This document shows positions 51,666 to 60,668 of a stretch of DNA of 64,000 nucleotides, piece by piece. Source of the stretch: Pseudoalteromonas sp. OOF1S-7 (GTDB lineage Bacteria; Pseudomonadota; Gammaproteobacteria; Enterobacterales; Alteromonadaceae). The notes beneath the pieces are model-generated. The model had not been told where the DNA came from, did no database searches, and was given only the letters and a program-made list of their open reading frames with translations. The stretch covers positions 100,006 to 164,005 of the forward strand of contig NZ_JAKRFZ010000011.1 in the NCBI RefSeq assembly GCF_022347765.1. Direction: 5' to 3'. The position numbers and the translations under genes were made by a program. Position 1 is the stretch's first letter, and each line of letters begins with the position of its first letter.

Positions 51666-53000
51666 ATGCTTAAAACCCCGTTATACCTCTCTCTACTAGC
51701 TTGCACAAGTGCATTTGCTGCAAATGAATATGCCGAAACTACAGTGAATGATGCATGGAATACTCTGGCTCACACTCAGGGAAATTTGACCTTTGCAAGT
51801 GTGCCAACAGACAATGAAGCAGATGCAGGTGTGGTTGCATTGCAAAACAACAACGGTGCCATCGAAATTTCTTTTAAGGAATGGCCTTATCTGGATGGTG
51901 CACATGGCGATGAAAATATGGCTGTTTTATCTTTGCCAGCTGGCCGCCAGATACTGGGAGATGGCACCATTATAGAAGTCGGTACTTTTGAGCTGGGCAA
52001 TGGTGAAACACATATCAACTTTGCTGATAAGTTTGAACATACACCTCACCTGTTCCTGAGCGGACAGTCGCTCAATAATAACACCGCATATGCGACCCGT
52101 GTACATGGGGTAACTCAGCATGGCTTCACCGCGCTCAAACAAGGGCAGGAAAAAGCAGTCAATGCCGCAAACAAAGAATCGGTGGCATATTTAGCCATTT
52201 ACGCACCAAACAATGCGGGGACATTGGCTGGGCGTAGCTTTCAGCTAGACCAAATCACGCTGGACCACACCGGTGGCAGCGCCGCTGACTATGGTTTGTA
52301 CCTGCAAGAAGAGCAGTCAAAAGATTCTGAGATAAAGCACATTACTGAGCATGTAAACGTGCTGAATTTTGGTCAGCGTGTTTTCGCGCAGGATGTAACG
52401 GCATTTGGCCGTGATACCACTGCCCTCAGAATGAGCCGTGATTTTGCTCAGGAGCCAAGCGGCCAGTCTTGCGCAGAGATCAAAACACAGTATCCACTTG
52501 CCAAAACGGGTTACTATACCATTACACCTGCGCTCGGCACGTCTATTCAGGCATACTGTGATATGGACAAAGAAACGGGTGGCTGGACGCTGTTCGCGTC
52601 GCACAACACGGCTGTTAACCCAATCGAGGTGGCCGATGTAGTGAGCCCGGATACCTACTCGGTGATGACCGATGCCAACTGGCAAGCGCTCAGAGACACC
52701 ATGCAGTATGGCATGATGGTCGTCGACAGTGCCGGAAAAGTGGGTATTATTGAAAAAGAAGCCTTGCTAAACGGCCGTTGTATTCCTCTCAGTCAAACAG
52801 ATTCAATTGCCTACAACACAGCGCCCTATGGCCGTATCTGGCACACAGAAAACTCAGGGTGTGGCGGCTCAGGCGGTGATTACAGTGAAATCATCATCAA
52901 TGAGGGCTGGTCACACGCTTACAACTTCACAGGTGCGTTCAGCAAATGGGAATTCAGCGGCGGTTATACCGCAGGTATCGTGGCGTATTATATTAAATAA
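51666..53000 (+). CDS. Secreted lectin-like protein with fibrinogen/GON-like C-terminus
   Basis: 444 residues. Signal peptide to about residue 19. Residues 90-200 (IEVGTFELGNGETHINFADK, FEHTPHLFLSGQSLNNNTAY, VHGVTQHGFTA) resemble an H-type lectin domain. The C-terminal half starts with SCAEIKTQYPLAKTGYYTIT and YCDMDKETGGWTLFASHNTA, a pattern shared with fibrinogen-related and GON-type domains, with disulfide cysteines. Likely an extracellular carbohydrate-binding protein. Followed by a strong terminator. Confidence 0.7.
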   Translation: MLKTPLYLSLLACTSAFAANEYAETTVNDAWNTLAHTQGNLTFASVPTDNEADAGVVALQNNNGAIEISFKEWPYLDGAHGDENMAVLSLPAGRQILGDGTIIEVGTFELGNGETHINFADKFEHTPHLFLSGQSLNNNTAYATRVHGVTQHGFTALKQGQEKAVNAANKESVAYLAIYAPNNAGTLAGRSFQLDQITLDHTGGSAADYGLYLQEEQSKDSEIKHITEHVNVLNFGQRVFAQDVTAFGRDTTALRMSRDFAQEPSGQSCAEIKTQYPLAKTGYYTITPALGTSIQAYCDMDKETGGWTLFASHNTAVNPIEVADVVSPDTYSVMTDANWQALRDTMQYGMMVVDSAGKVGIIEKEALLNGRCIPLSQTDSIAYNTAPYGRIWHTENSGCGGSGGDYSEIIINEGWSHAYNFTGAFSKWEFSGGYTAGIVAYYIK

Positions 53001-53024
53001 GTAAGCTCACTCATTGCCAATCGT

Positions 53025-53048
53025 GGGCCTGGTTACAGGCCCTTTTTT
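53025..53048 (+). terminator. Terminator of the lectin-like gene
   Basis: GGGCCTG-GTTA-CAGGCCC followed by TTTTTT, about 25 bp after the stop codon. Confidence 0.92.
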
Positions 53049-53142
53049 AATGCCCTTGCCCGCAGGCTGGATTAATTAACCAGTTTATAAGCAACCCAGG
53101 TGGTGTTTACACGCTATCTAAAGGCTAAGCTCGTCCTATTTT

Positions 53143-53643
53143 TCAAAGAGTGACAGTTTGAGCGTATTGTTCACCAGGTAATGCTGAGGAGAGCCAGGTC
53201 TGAAACTCAGCACTGTGCTCACTGCCTTCCTCTGGCGCCCAGTGCGCGAAGTCACTTTTTGCAGACGGCGTATAGGGGCCTTCTTTCACTTCAAGAATAA
53301 TGGCATGATCTGTTAAAGGGTAAACGGTATGCCAGGTATTGGGTCGAGTCTCAATACCACTTAGGGTCTCTCCCGGACTCAATGTCAGTTTTTCCAGTAT
53401 CGTGCCTGCATCATTAAAAACGACGTACATCACGCTGCCGCTGAGTGCCAGCATTAGTTCCCATTTATTGCTTTTAGGGTGATGATGTGGACGCACATAA
53501 GTCCCCTTTTTCAGTGCGATTGCCAGTCGCTGAACGGGTTCATTCAAATCCTGATGCAAATTGTAATGGCTGCGTTTTCTGGGGCTTTCATCTGCCTTGA
53601 GGATCAGTTGTTCAAAAAAGGCTTTATCTAATTTTAAACTCAT
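53143..53643 (-). CDS. WbuC-family cupin protein
   Basis: 166 residues. SPRKRSHYNLHQDLNEPVQR, then LKKGTYVRPHHHPKSNKWEL with the metal-binding His cluster (about residues 52-54) and IETRPNTWHTVYPLTDHAII are typical of WbuC, a cupin fold metalloprotein found in O-antigen clusters, whose function is unknown. It is a single gene here, without polysaccharide genes nearby. Confidence 0.88.
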   Translation of the reverse strand: MSLKLDKAFFEQLILKADESPRKRSHYNLHQDLNEPVQRLAIALKKGTYVRPHHHPKSNKWELMLALSGSVMYVVFNDAGTILEKLTLSPGETLSGIETRPNTWHTVYPLTDHAIILEVKEGPYTPSAKSDFAHWAPEEGSEHSAEFQTWLSSALPGEQYAQTVTL

Positions 53644-53748
53644 TGCGCTACTTCTTCTTAAAAATCAAATATGGGTAGTTTATCGTAACCTAACTTTATG
53701 GCAATTCGGCACAGGGGTTTGATCACTTAGCTAAAACTCCACTGACGG

Positions 53749-54582
53749 CTAGCGATATAAAGCACTCAACACGTCATCAACCGAGTGAGCCACTACGGGA
53801 ATATGATCTTGCTTGTATTCCAGGTAGGTCAAATCCAGCTGAGTAAAATTGGCGCGCGTAAGCTGCGAATCAAACTCCCGTACATAAAGCACGTTACCAA
53901 CCTTGCCATTAGCTCCCACCAAAATGGTACGGCTATTTAAGACCTGACTTTGCGCTCGTCTGTCATTGACCAGCTGTGAAGTGGCTTGGGTATGTGCCCA
54001 GAAGCTTCCATCAAACGACACATGGCGGTGGAAAAAAGGCTGCTGTGGATCATCCATGAGTAGCGCCAGGCCGACAAACAAGCCGGTATTGGAATGGCCA
54101 ATAATCGTTCTGTCGGATTGTTCCACCGGAAAATGAGCTTCGATGTCTGGTGCCAGCTCTTTGCGGATAAAATCAAAGTAATCTTTGGCCAGTGGCCACT
54201 GCGAATAAGCCTCCCGGTGCTTGTAGCCCTCATCGACATAGTTTTCCACCCCAACCAGGATCACCGCCATTTTATTATCGTCCAGACTATCGGCAATGGT
54301 GTCGAATCGCCATTCCGCATCAAGCACATAAATCACGGGATAGCGTTTATTGGCGATACGGTTTTGCGGCAGATAAATTCTCAACGGATACGACACGCCA
54401 GTGTAGCTCGAAGAAAACGCCTCCAGCTGTAATCGCTCACCAGGCATAAAAGACTGAGCAGCCTGATTAGGCGGGCTCTGCTGCGTTGTGCCTGAGTCTG
54501 AACTGCTACCACCACAGGCACTCAGGTTGACTGCCAGAGTGCAAAGAAGAATGCGTGTAAAAAGTTTAAATAGTGAATACAT
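53749..54582 (-). CDS. Lipoprotein esterase of the alpha/beta-hydrolase fold
   Basis: 277 residues from the ATG at 54582. Lipobox LSAC near residue 20 (TLAVNLSACGGSSSDSG). Esterase D/PF00756-type features: RYPVIYVLDAEWRFDTIADS, a nucleophile elbow RTIIGHSNTG (GHSNTG instead of GxSxGG; Ser about residue 158), and C-terminal HIPVVAHSVDDVLSAL with a possible catalytic His. Such proteins hydrolyse acyl or siderophore esters in the periplasm; substrate unknown. Confidence 0.8.
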   Translation of the reverse strand: MYSLFKLFTRILLCTLAVNLSACGGSSSDSGTTQQSPPNQAAQSFMPGERLQLEAFSSSYTGVSYPLRIYLPQNRIANKRYPVIYVLDAEWRFDTIADSLDDNKMAVILVGVENYVDEGYKHREAYSQWPLAKDYFDFIRKELAPDIEAHFPVEQSDRTIIGHSNTGLFVGLALLMDDPQQPFFHRHVSFDGSFWAHTQATSQLVNDRRAQSQVLNSRTILVGANGKVGNVLYVREFDSQLTRANFTQLDLTYLEYKQDHIPVVAHSVDDVLSALYR

Positions 54583-54910
54583 CAAACAAACTATCCTGTT
54601 GTTATTTTTTCCAGCCAGCATTTATGATATCGCAACCGGGTGTACGTTACTTCTGCAAAGTGACGCTCAGACACAATGACACTAAATGCGAAATGTTGAT
54701 TAGCCAGTTGGGAGGCTTTTTTGTATACATACCACGTTAACTGATGCAGAAGAAGAGAACAGTTGCTTCAGATACTAGCCAAATTGGGAACAGATAGTCA
54801 CAAAATCTGGCCCCTGCAACTTTTTGTATGTTGGCAACTGTTGCAAACCTTGAAAAAACCGCATTTTCCCGACATCATGATTGGCTCTGGAAATTACCTA
54901 TAAAAGAACC

Positions 54911-55717
54911 ATGTCATCTTCTAAACCTTTTATGTCGAAACTCACGGCCATTGTCGAAGCCCAGTGGTTTCAAAACTTATTGATTGCGGTCATTTTATTC
55001 AACGCCTTCACCTTAGGCCTGGAAACCACTCAGTTTGGTAAAGACAATGCCGCTATCTTGCATAAAATTGACTTTGTTATTCTAATCATTTTTACCATTG
55101 AGCTGGTCCTTAAGCTGGTGGTTTATCGGCTTACATTTTTCAAGTCGGGCTGGAACTGGTTTGATTTAATTATTGTCGCCGTGTCCTGGGTGCCGTCCAG
55201 TGGCCCGCTGTCGGTACTGCGTGCCTTCCGGATCCTGCGGGTGTTACGACTATTCTCCATCGTGCCACAAATGCGTCGGGTAATTGGAGCGCTTGGCCAC
55301 TCACTGCCGGGGATGGCGTCGGTCATAGGCGTTCTGGGTATTGTCTTTTACGTCTCTGCGGTACTGACCACCAAACTGTTTGGCCAGCACCCGGATCCAA
55401 ACATGCAAGAGTGGTTTGGCAGTATTGGCGCATCTGCTTACACCCTGTTCCAGGTTATGACCTTAGAGAGCTGGTCTATGGGCATTGTACGTCCAACTAT
55501 GGAGCTGTTCCCGCAATCCTGGCTGTTCTTTGTGCCGTTTATCATTATAACCAGCTTCGCGGTACTGAACCTCTTCATTGGTATCATAGTCGACGCCATG
55601 CAGGTTATGCATGAAGAAGAAGGTAAGCCTGATCAAGTACTGGCAACCCGCGAAGACATTGAACGAGTTGAAGCCAAATTAGATGCACTGTTAAAACAGC
55701 AAAAGGACCAAGAATAA
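54911..55717 (+). CDS. Bacterial voltage-gated sodium channel (NaChBac/NavBac type)
   Basis: 268 residues from the ATG at 54911. Six membrane segments: S1 FQNLLIAVILFNAFTLGLET, S2 ILIIFTIELVLKLVVYRL, S4 VLRAFRILRVLRLFSIVPQM with four to five Arg at three-residue steps, pore helix and selectivity filter VMTLESWSMGI (TLESWS as in NavBac channels), S6 FAVLNLFIGIIVDAMQVMHE, and a C-terminal coiled coil (REDIERVEAKLDALLKQQKD) for tetramer assembly. It opens on depolarisation and passes sodium. A truncated copy lies at 58171. Confidence 0.94.
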   Translation: MSSSKPFMSKLTAIVEAQWFQNLLIAVILFNAFTLGLETTQFGKDNAAILHKIDFVILIIFTIELVLKLVVYRLTFFKSGWNWFDLIIVAVSWVPSSGPLSVLRAFRILRVLRLFSIVPQMRRVIGALGHSLPGMASVIGVLGIVFYVSAVLTTKLFGQHPDPNMQEWFGSIGASAYTLFQVMTLESWSMGIVRPTMELFPQSWLFFVPFIIITSFAVLNLFIGIIVDAMQVMHEEEGKPDQVLATREDIERVEAKLDALLKQQKDQE

Positions 55718-55957
55718 CCTCCCGCTGAGCCCGCCCGAGAAAAATGGGGCTGTACTGTATACCGCATGAGAGAGAACCTCCCGAATGCGGCGAGTACTAG
55801 CCCCTTAAAGATTGCCGTTCCACTCTCTTAAACGCCCTTAAATACCTGCTCCATCAGCGCTGGGATTAATTTGACCAAAGGTATAAACATGCTACGCTCT
55901 CGCTTCCCCAGATTAACCCCAGCAACCACTACGACAATATTTTAACAAGGATAATTA

Positions 55958-58036
55958 ATGAACAATGCTCACAAATTAATTCTAGTTACTGCGCTTACTT
56001 TTAGTATATCCAACGCACATGCAGAGCCAACAAAAGCAGAGTGGGTAAAGAAATTTGACACTATCAGCGATCAATACCAGTTACAGTATAAAGGCAATTT
56101 CAAGCGCGCGAATGCCTTAGCATGGGCTGAAGCCTATTATCTTGATGCACTGATTGAAATGTATACCGCCACCCAAGATGCAAAATACCTTGATGTTTTT
56201 GTCACACGCACAAACCAAGTGTTAGCCCTTGCAGAAGACAATACAGGCATGGGTGCAGATGGATACCTGGGTTGGGGAGAATGGACTTATTCTGTCAATG
56301 CAATTCAGAATGCAAAAGCTGAAACAGCTGATGCTCAGGATGCCACACTGCCCGCACACTGGGAAAGGTGGCAGTCTACTGCCGAGACGGCGTTCAGAAA
56401 CACGGCCACTGAGCATAATCATAAAGATAGCAATGCATCATTCACAGTTAAAACGGCACCGCAAACGAACCACTGGCATGTCCTCCATGCACCATTGAGC
56501 AGCCCCTATATGCAAGGCGAATCTTACGATCCAAATGGGAAGTATGCCGTCGAATTTAAAGCAAAAATAGAAAATTGCGACAGCGGTGTCACGGGCCTGT
56601 TTCAGGTTTACGACTACTCCCAAAGAAAAGTTCTCGTTACAAAGCCTATCAGCACTTCAGATTATCAGCTGTACGAAGCTGAATTTACCGCACCGTCTAA
56701 TCCAAATAACGACGTTTATGTCACCTTTTATGCCTCCGATTATCAAAAAAACTGTACCGTACATTTCGATGATATAACGGTTAAGTCGTGGCGTGAGCAC
56801 TTGGTACACGACGGCATGATCTCCGCGCCTTTGGCAAAATTCGTTAAACTTTCCAGAAACGATAAGCTGCCGAACAGCTATACCAGTTCGGCTGAACAAT
56901 ACTATGACTTCATTGTTTCCCATATACTACCTAAGTGGCAAAAAGACTTAGCAATGACAGCAAACGAAAGTTTGGTATATTTGTTCCCGAAAGACTCTGC
57001 ATCATTAAAACCAGGCCAATCGTTGCCACACAACCAATACCTAGCACTTCAGCGTACTTATGCTGAGCTAGCGCAGATCAATAATGCCGACCCTCAGCAC
57101 AAAGAGATGGCCCAAGCGTTAATTCAATCATTCAAAAGCACACTTAAGCTAGGACAGTACCAGACTAAAGCGGGAACTAGCGCACATAAATATGAGTGGA
57201 ACTACTGGGATGTACTGACAAGTTCAGACACCATTGCGGATGGCTTCGACTGGGCAGCGACGGAAGACATCAGCCACGGAAACTTAGATGTTGCTGCGGT
57301 AGTAAGTAGTTACAAAGCCAATATAGGTTTTCAGGAAGAAGAAATGCGCTACTTTGCTAATACTGCCGATTTCATTATTACACAATGTAGCAGTTTAAGT
57401 ACTAAGGTAAACGAGTGTAAAGACTCAGAGTCAACGTCAGAACTACGCTGGTGGATGCAGCTTGCTGAGTTTAAACCCAGTATTTATTTCGATTCTGTTA
57501 GCATGTTAAACAAAGAATTTGCCAGTATTACTGGCGTGAGCCAGCACCAATATATGGGAGCGATTGCACAGCGTGTAAAAGGATATTTGCAATATCGACA
57601 GTCATTTGATCTTGGTGGTGAAAACTCTCTGCCAAATGACTGGCATCATTGGCAGTCTAACCCCTCTACCGCTTTTTTGAGCGCACAAAGCGCCCACTCT
57701 GGTACCCAAGGGCTGACGATAAAGAACGAGCCAACTCTGGGCTGGCAAGTGGTTTTAAAGGACTTTAGCTATGCACCTGATGCAACATACCGCATAGAAA
57801 CAATGGGACGCACAGCTACAGGCCCTGTCGGAGGACAGATCCTGATTTTTAACGCAACCAACAATACCATAGTCGCACAGAAAGCCTTTAACAGTTCAGA
57901 TTGGTCTCTGACAACACTAGAGTTTGAAGCGCCAGCTTCCGCAGACAATATCCTTCAGATCCACCTGCAATCGACTGACTGGGCAGTGGATGGAGAAGTG
58001 CATTTTGATGATTTGGAAATATACAGAGTTGACTAA
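55958..58036 (+). CDS. Secreted protein with two carbohydrate-binding-like modules
   Basis: 692 residues. Signal peptide MNNAHKLILVTALTFSISNA with HA at the cleavage site. A helical start (residues 23-110) is followed by a jelly-roll module (LPAHWERWQSTAETAFRNTA to NCTVHFDDITVKSW), a long helical region (290-560; SSAEQYYDFIVSHILPKWQK, YEWNYWDVLTSSDTIADGFD) and a second, related jelly-roll module (LPNDWHHWQSNPSTAFLSAQ to GEVHFDDLEIYRVD). The two modules resemble CBM 4/9-type domains. The split helical part suggests an alpha-toroid as in polysaccharide lyases or hydrolases, but I cannot place the catalytic residues. Confidence 0.75.
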   Translation: MNNAHKLILVTALTFSISNAHAEPTKAEWVKKFDTISDQYQLQYKGNFKRANALAWAEAYYLDALIEMYTATQDAKYLDVFVTRTNQVLALAEDNTGMGADGYLGWGEWTYSVNAIQNAKAETADAQDATLPAHWERWQSTAETAFRNTATEHNHKDSNASFTVKTAPQTNHWHVLHAPLSSPYMQGESYDPNGKYAVEFKAKIENCDSGVTGLFQVYDYSQRKVLVTKPISTSDYQLYEAEFTAPSNPNNDVYVTFYASDYQKNCTVHFDDITVKSWREHLVHDGMISAPLAKFVKLSRNDKLPNSYTSSAEQYYDFIVSHILPKWQKDLAMTANESLVYLFPKDSASLKPGQSLPHNQYLALQRTYAELAQINNADPQHKEMAQALIQSFKSTLKLGQYQTKAGTSAHKYEWNYWDVLTSSDTIADGFDWAATEDISHGNLDVAAVVSSYKANIGFQEEEMRYFANTADFIITQCSSLSTKVNECKDSESTSELRWWMQLAEFKPSIYFDSVSMLNKEFASITGVSQHQYMGAIAQRVKGYLQYRQSFDLGGENSLPNDWHHWQSNPSTAFLSAQSAHSGTQGLTIKNEPTLGWQVVLKDFSYAPDATYRIETMGRTATGPVGGQILIFNATNNTIVAQKAFNSSDWSLTTLEFEAPASADNILQIHLQSTDWAVDGEVHFDDLEIYRVD

Positions 58037-58137
58037 TGGCTTCTAGCTGACGGCTAGTTGCTCAGCCAAATTACACACTATCCCGGCGTGCAAGCGCCCG
58101 GGATCATCCCACAAGAGGAAAACAGGAAAGAAAACAA

Positions 58138-58170
58138 GGACACCCATTTCAAAATCCAACCAAGTTGGGT
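58138..58170 (+). repeat. REP-like site GACACCCATTTCAAAA, copy 1
   Basis: GGACACCCATTTCAAAAT at 58138-58155, followed by CCAAC-CAA-GTTGG, which can form a small hairpin, immediately before the channel pseudogene. The same word occurs at 61435 and, with one change, at 63761. Confidence 0.6.
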
Positions 58171-58470
58171 ATGTCGAAACTGACGGCGATTGTCGAAGCC
58201 CGGTGGTTTCAGAACTTTTTGATCGCGATTATTTTTTTCAATGCCTTTACGTGAGGCCAGGAAATCACTCAGTTTAGTAAAGCTAATGCCGCAGTCCTGC
58301 ATAAAATTGATTTGGTTATTTTGATGATTTTTACCATTGAACTGGTACTTAAGCTGATGGTATATCGCCTTAAATTCTTTAAGTCGGGTTGGAACTGGTT
58401 CGACTTAATAATCGTTGCCGTTTCCTGGGCATCAGCCAGCAGCGGCAAGTTACTTTCTGCGCCCTCCATT
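58171..58470 (+). pseudogene. Truncated, interrupted copy of the sodium channel gene
   Basis: Starts like the intact channel (MSKLTAIVEARWFQNFLIAI) and keeps colinear identity through S1-S3, but has an in-frame TGA at 58252 (after FFNAFT) and diverges after VSWASASSGK, before S4. No voltage sensor, pore or filter remains. It can be read with high similarity on both sides of the stop (LHKIDLVILMIFTIELVLKL), so the decay is moderate. It probably arose by duplication of the gene at 54911 and loss of the 3' part. Confidence 0.9.
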
Positions 58471-58577
58471 TTATTCACTAGAAAACTGCCTCCCTTCAAT
58501 ATATGCTTGATTCCATCGTCCCCCCCATCGGGTTATAATTGTGAGCAATTTTATTTATTCCTTAACCTGGAAACTCC

Positions 58578-58886
58578 ATGAAAAAACTCTCTAAAGTTCA
58601 GCAAAAACAACAAGCGTTGGTACTCAGCGTTGCCGATGCACTAGAAGAACAGGCACGTGCTGAAATCCCCGGTATGGTGCAATGCTGGTTTGATGTGGAG
58701 TACCACCTTTTCCCAGGCTCTTTACTATTGTGTTTTCAGTTCGAAGATCAAGCCGCGCTGGATACCACAAAACCCGACCTACTCAAATGGCAAAAACGCC
58801 TCAGTGCCGCCATGCTGAAAAAAGGCGTGATTCTGAAAGACATGCGCAAACACTTAACCTTTACACTAGCAGGCCCTGAAGATTGA
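58578..58886 (+). CDS. Hypothetical protein, 102 aa
   Basis: 102 residues, soluble: a helical start (KLSKVQQKQQALVLSVADAL), strands VQCWFDVEYHLFPGSLLLCF, and a basic C-terminal helix (QKRLSAAMLKKGVILKDMRK). An AACCTGGAAAC purine stretch precedes the ATG. No motif or family recognised; no obvious link with its neighbours. Confidence 0.6.
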   Translation: MKKLSKVQQKQQALVLSVADALEEQARAEIPGMVQCWFDVEYHLFPGSLLLCFQFEDQAALDTTKPDLLKWQKRLSAAMLKKGVILKDMRKHLTFTLAGPED

Positions 58887-59093
58887 GATATAAAAGTTGA
58901 TTTTCTTTTTTTATTGATTTACCGGCTGGTAGGCAGAGGTTTATCGACCAAAAAACGCGTCAATACCTCGACACATTTCGCTATCACAGACAAGTTTGGT
59001 TAAGTCGATGCTTTCGTTGCTTCACAATGAGCGGCTGTGCACTATCAGAACAGGCAAGCTAAGCTTGCCTTTCAGTCATGCTTAACTTAAAAC

Positions 59094-59300
59094 CTAGCAG
59101 ATAGTTGAGTTACAGCAACCAGTTTGATTGGTTGGATTATATGTTCTGCAAAACGGTTTTTCAGTCAGGCAGTCAAAGGTACAACGTGCAGTCTTGAATC
59201 CACCACCAGCCACACCAGGCGTTGCCTGAGTTGGTAATTTTTGACTGTCAGCACTTAGCATTTTAATGCTCTTCTTACTCAAAGATAACTTCATCTTCAT
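59094..59300 (-). CDS. RiPP-like (class I lanthipeptide-type) precursor peptide 2
   Basis: 68 residues. Leader MKMKLSLSKKSIKMLSADSQ, then KLPTQATPGVAGG with a Gly-Gly end, followed by a 35-residue core with six Cys and many Thr/Ser (GFKTARCTFDCLTEKPFCRT, then YNPTNQTGCCNSTIC). A good AAGGA ribosome site lies 7 bp upstream. The leader aligns with the peptide at 42716, 16 kb away. No lanthionine synthetase, dehydratase or peptidase-exporter lies nearby. Either thioether bridges by remote enzymes or disulfides are possible. Confidence 0.75.
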   Translation of the reverse strand: MKMKLSLSKKSIKMLSADSQKLPTQATPGVAGGGFKTARCTFDCLTEKPFCRTYNPTNQTGCCNSTIC

Positions 59301-59509
59301 TTTTTAATTTCCTTTTGTTAAATAAAAACCCAGAATACATACAAATTATTGCAGTTTCAATATACGGCGCAACGGCACAATTAAACTCTGCCTTACTCTC
59401 TGGCTGGCACAAAAATACCGCCATGGTACAATCGCCCGTCAGATCTGTGGGCAGCCATGCTGCCTGTGCTAAGAGTTTTGGTAGTCAAGCTGCCGGTATG
59501 TTGAGAGTA

Positions 59510-60019
59510 ATGAGTATGAGTGAGTCGTTTGCCGCGATTGGATTGGTCAACCCTAAGTCACCAACTAATGTGGGTGGCGTATTAAGAGCTGCGGGTTGCT
59601 ATCAGGCACAGGCTGTATATTTTAATGGAAATCGCTATGCAAAGGCTGCCAAGTATCATACTGACACCAAAAATATCGCCGACAACATCCCCATTCGACA
59701 GGTGGATGATCTCACCAGCTTAAAAGTACCGGGCCGATCGCTCGTCTGTATTGAGCTGGTGGAAGGCGCGACACCATTACCGCAATATACTCACCCCGAC
59801 AATGCAATATACGTATTTGGCCCCGAGGATGGCAGTCTGCCACAGGAAATTGTAGATGCCGCCGACGCCGTTGTGTATGTACCCACCACCGGCTGTATGA
59901 ACCTGGCTGCCACCGTCAATGTGCTACTGTATGATCGTATGGCGAAACGTTCAAACGGGTTTGATGCGAACCAGATACTGACCAGCCGGGATACCAATAA
60001 TCGCCTGGTGATTGGGTAA
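59510..60019 (+). CDS. SpoU/TrmH-family RNA 2'-O-methyltransferase
   Basis: About 169 residues from ATGs at 59510/59516. SFAAIGLVNPKSPTNVGGVL followed by RAAGCYQAQ is motif 1 (the Asn and Arg bind the RNA ribose), IYVFGPEDGSLPQEIVDAAD motif 2, and TTGCMNLAATVNVLLYDRMA motif 3; both latter motifs form the knot that binds S-adenosylmethionine. Single-domain, like TrmL, but the motif 1 context and length do not decide between tRNA and rRNA targets. A much longer upstream frame would start inside the region divergent to the RiPP-like gene and is unlikely. Confidence 0.88.
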   Translation: MSMSESFAAIGLVNPKSPTNVGGVLRAAGCYQAQAVYFNGNRYAKAAKYHTDTKNIADNIPIRQVDDLTSLKVPGRSLVCIELVEGATPLPQYTHPDNAIYVFGPEDGSLPQEIVDAADAVVYVPTTGCMNLAATVNVLLYDRMAKRSNGFDANQILTSRDTNNRLVIG

Positions 60020-60281
60020 GTTTACTGGTGGAAAGTACTTGTAAAAACGAAGCAATGTGGCACTGGAACAGGTGGTCAGTAAACGCAGTTCACCGAAGAA
60101 GGTGTCGTTGTAATTGCTTTGTACAAGCGCACTCCCAGCCCTCGCCAGTTCGCTGAATATAGCGTAAAATGGCATATTACATGTTTGTATTTGTCCGCGC
60201 GTAGTTTACGCCGACTGAATACACTTTATCTGCTCAGCCTGGCTTTTGTGCTGCTTGAGTATTTCTTGCTTGAAGGCAACT

Positions 60282-60596
60282 ATGAAAAAAACATTTGAAC
60301 TAACTCACCCTAAAATCAAACTTGCAAGACGCGTTGACGCCGTAAAACATGAGCTTAAAAAATACCTTAAGCGCGAGCGCAAAAAATCTTTGCCCGCAGG
60401 CGCCGACTATTGGGACTTTGATTGCAAATTTGGTAACACAGAAGCAGAAGCTGAGCCTGTACACGTATCACAACTGAACAAGTTGATCGATAAAACACAG
60501 GCAGAAAGCCTCACCTCCTTTTATGTTGAGATCCTGGCAAAACCGGGCTTCAGAAAAGTGAATGATGCCTCTGACGATGAATTAGGTGATAACTAA
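60282..60596 (+). CDS. DUF6172-family protein
   Basis: 104 residues from the ATG at 60282. MKKTFELTHPKIKLARRVDA, then VKHELKKYLKRERKKSLPAG and ADYWDFDCKFG are the conserved family features. Basic N-terminal helix and acidic tail (SDDELGDN); function unknown. Followed by a strong hairpin terminator. Confidence 0.8.
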   Translation: MKKTFELTHPKIKLARRVDAVKHELKKYLKRERKKSLPAGADYWDFDCKFGNTEAEAEPVHVSQLNKLIDKTQAESLTSFYVEILAKPGFRKVNDASDDELGDN

Positions 60597-60632
60597 GTAT
60601 AAGCGCCTGGCTTATTACCCGGATAAATTGAA

Positions 60633-60668
60633 GGTTATGCTGAACCTGCTTCAGCATAACCGTTTTGA
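60633..60668 (+). terminator. Terminator of the DUF6172 gene
   Basis: GGTTATGCTGAA (60633-60644) and TTCAGCATAACC (60650-60661), 12-bp perfect stem with a 5-base loop, followed by GTTTTG. Confidence 0.75.

Noticed and set aside
59315..59509. Extended N-terminus of the SpoU methyltransferase
   Set aside because: The extra 65 residues have no family match and would start only 15 bp from the start of the divergent RiPP-like gene; the internal ATG fits motif 1 of the family.
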